64,000 nt of DNA from positions 992,001 to 1,056,000 of the forward strand of contig NZ_CP049863.1 in assembly GCF_011299575.1 (NCBI RefSeq), written 5' to 3'. Shown piece by piece: positions 63,531 through 64,000 of the stretch (the stretch's first letter is position 1; the number at the start of each line of letters is the position of its first letter). The position numbers were made by a program, and so were the translations under genes. The stretch comes from Leucobacter viscericola (lineage in GTDB: Bacteria > Actinomycetota > Actinomycetes > Actinomycetales > Microbacteriaceae). The notes under the pieces were generated by a model. It worked only from the letters and a program-made list of their open reading frames with translations, ran no database searches and was not told the origin of the DNA.

Positions 63531-63610
63531 CTTGTGCCCACCTAAATGACGAGTGCCCACCCAACCCACGCGTGGTTTTCCTTGCCTCTCGTCATTTAGG
63601 TGGGCACAAG
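63531..63610. repeat. 80-bp palindromic element, copy 3
   Basis: Arms of 23 bases (63531-63553 and 63588-63610, TGCCCACCTAAATGACGAG and its complement) are perfect, and the centre is ACGCGT at 63568-63573. Length and centre are the same as for copies at 28113 and 29434. It is placed after a gene 3' end, as the others are. Confidence 0.85.
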
Positions 63611-63613
63611 CAC

Positions 63614-63724
63614 GGGTACATCGGGCGCGACGATCCACAACTCGTCATGGCCCGCGTCACGGGAAACTACAAGCGCAGCAACGAGCGCGCAGCCCGACAG
63701 CACCCGCGCAACGGCGAGCGCTGA
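63614..63724 (+). pseudogene. Possible 3' remnant of a coding sequence
   Basis: After the palindrome, one frame reads GYIGRDDPQLVMARV then GNYKRSNERAARQ and ends at TGA 63722-63724. Its codon usage looks coding, but no start or family is recognised. It could be the end of a gene cut off by the palindromic element. Confidence 0.25.
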
Positions 63725-63732
63725 GGCGAACC

Positions 63733-64000
63733 TCAGATCAGGTCGAGCTGCTGCACCGTCTGTTCGATCTGCTCGATGCGGTGGCGTGCGGGGTCACCGA
63801 TCCTGTGCACGAGAGTCTCGAAGAGCACCTCAACAAGCGCCATCACGGGCACAACAGAGTCGAACGGCCCCCGCTCTGAGGCGATGCTCGTGAGCACGGC
63901 ATCGGCGTCAGAGGCGCACGGCGACACCCATTTGTCGGTGATCACAACGACCCCCGCTTTGCGGGTCTTTGCGTGGTGCACGAGGTTACGCGTATCGGCC
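63733..64000 (-). CDS. MurR/RpiR family regulator, C-terminal part (partial)
   Basis: Runs off the right edge of the window; the visible part is 88 codons plus a stop. ADTRNLVHHAKTRKAGVVVIT continues into DKWVSPCASDADAVL and then a helical tail, matching the end of the SIS (sugar isomerase) domain of RpiR-type regulators (the AD-T-N...A...G.xxxxTD pattern). The N-terminal HTH is outside the window. It is convergent with the amino acid importer operon. It may bind the inverted repeat at 60708 (inference). Confidence 0.78.
   Translation of the reverse strand, partial: ADTRNLVHHAKTRKAGVVVITDKWVSPCASDADAVLTSIASERGPFDSVVPVMALVEVLFETLVHRIGDPARHRIEQIEQTVQQLDLI

Overview
The window looks like a chromosomal segment of a high-GC actinobacterium, most likely Microbacteriaceae (Leucobacter-like; this is inference). 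The signs are strongly GC-biased codon use, frequent GTG starts, a DUF222/HNH (13E12-type) protein, an AbiEi-like/DUF559-like protein, and short overlapping operons. I saw no rRNA, tRNA, transposase or CRISPR array.

Layout. 0-6.7 kb: a frameshifted DUF222/HNH gene, an FAD aromatic hydroxylase broken by one in-frame stop, an SDR, a YtcJ-type amidohydrolase and an EthD protein. 6.7-13.3 kb: a NitT/TauT-type ABC importer operon ending in a cytoplasmic sulfatase, diverging from a TetR gene with two matching operators. 13.3-26.5 kb: a GMC oxidoreductase, a second TetR, an O-methyltransferase, an alpha/beta hydrolase, SDR, amidohydrolase, zinc alcohol dehydrogenase, two aldo/keto reductase homologues (one frameshifted), two esterases and an MFS exporter. 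Several divergent promoters here share a TCTAC-N4-GTAGA-like operator that also precedes the second TetR. 26.6-33 kb: an aldehyde dehydrogenase, an AbiEi-like protein bracketed by two 80-bp palindromic elements, a DUF1801 protein, an FMN reductase and a DEAD-box helicase with a frameshifted RGG tail. 33-38.2 kb: a dipeptide-type ABC importer. 38.4-45.3 kb: the homoprotocatechuate meta-cleavage operon (hpaH, hpaI, an FAH-RraA fusion, gntR, hpaE, hpaD). 45.3-56 kb: GNAT, a methyltransferase, two APC permeases, an AraC regulator, a copper amine oxidase with a Cys-rich tail and a second aldehyde dehydrogenase. 56-59.2 kb: a lower-GC island with a WXG-like/alpha-beta-hydrolase putative toxin, two lipoprotein genes and truncated toxin copies in tandem. 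59.5-64 kb: an M20 peptidase, a polar amino-acid ABC importer and the C-terminal end of an RpiR regulator.

How it fits together. Permease, amine oxidase and aldehyde dehydrogenase would turn an aromatic amine into an arylacetate. HpaD, HpaE, the FAH-RraA protein, HpaH and HpaI would then take homoprotocatechuate to pyruvate and succinate semialdehyde. With dopamine as substrate no ring hydroxylase is needed, and I found no HpaBC in the window. The sulfatase and its importer could feed in sulfated aromatics. These substrate assignments are inference.

The most novel-looking locus is the 56-59 kb array, read here as a secreted lipase/esterase-type toxin with lipoprotein immunity genes. Three genes carry apparent single-base deletions at or next to homopolymers, so assembly error must be excluded before calling them pseudogenes.
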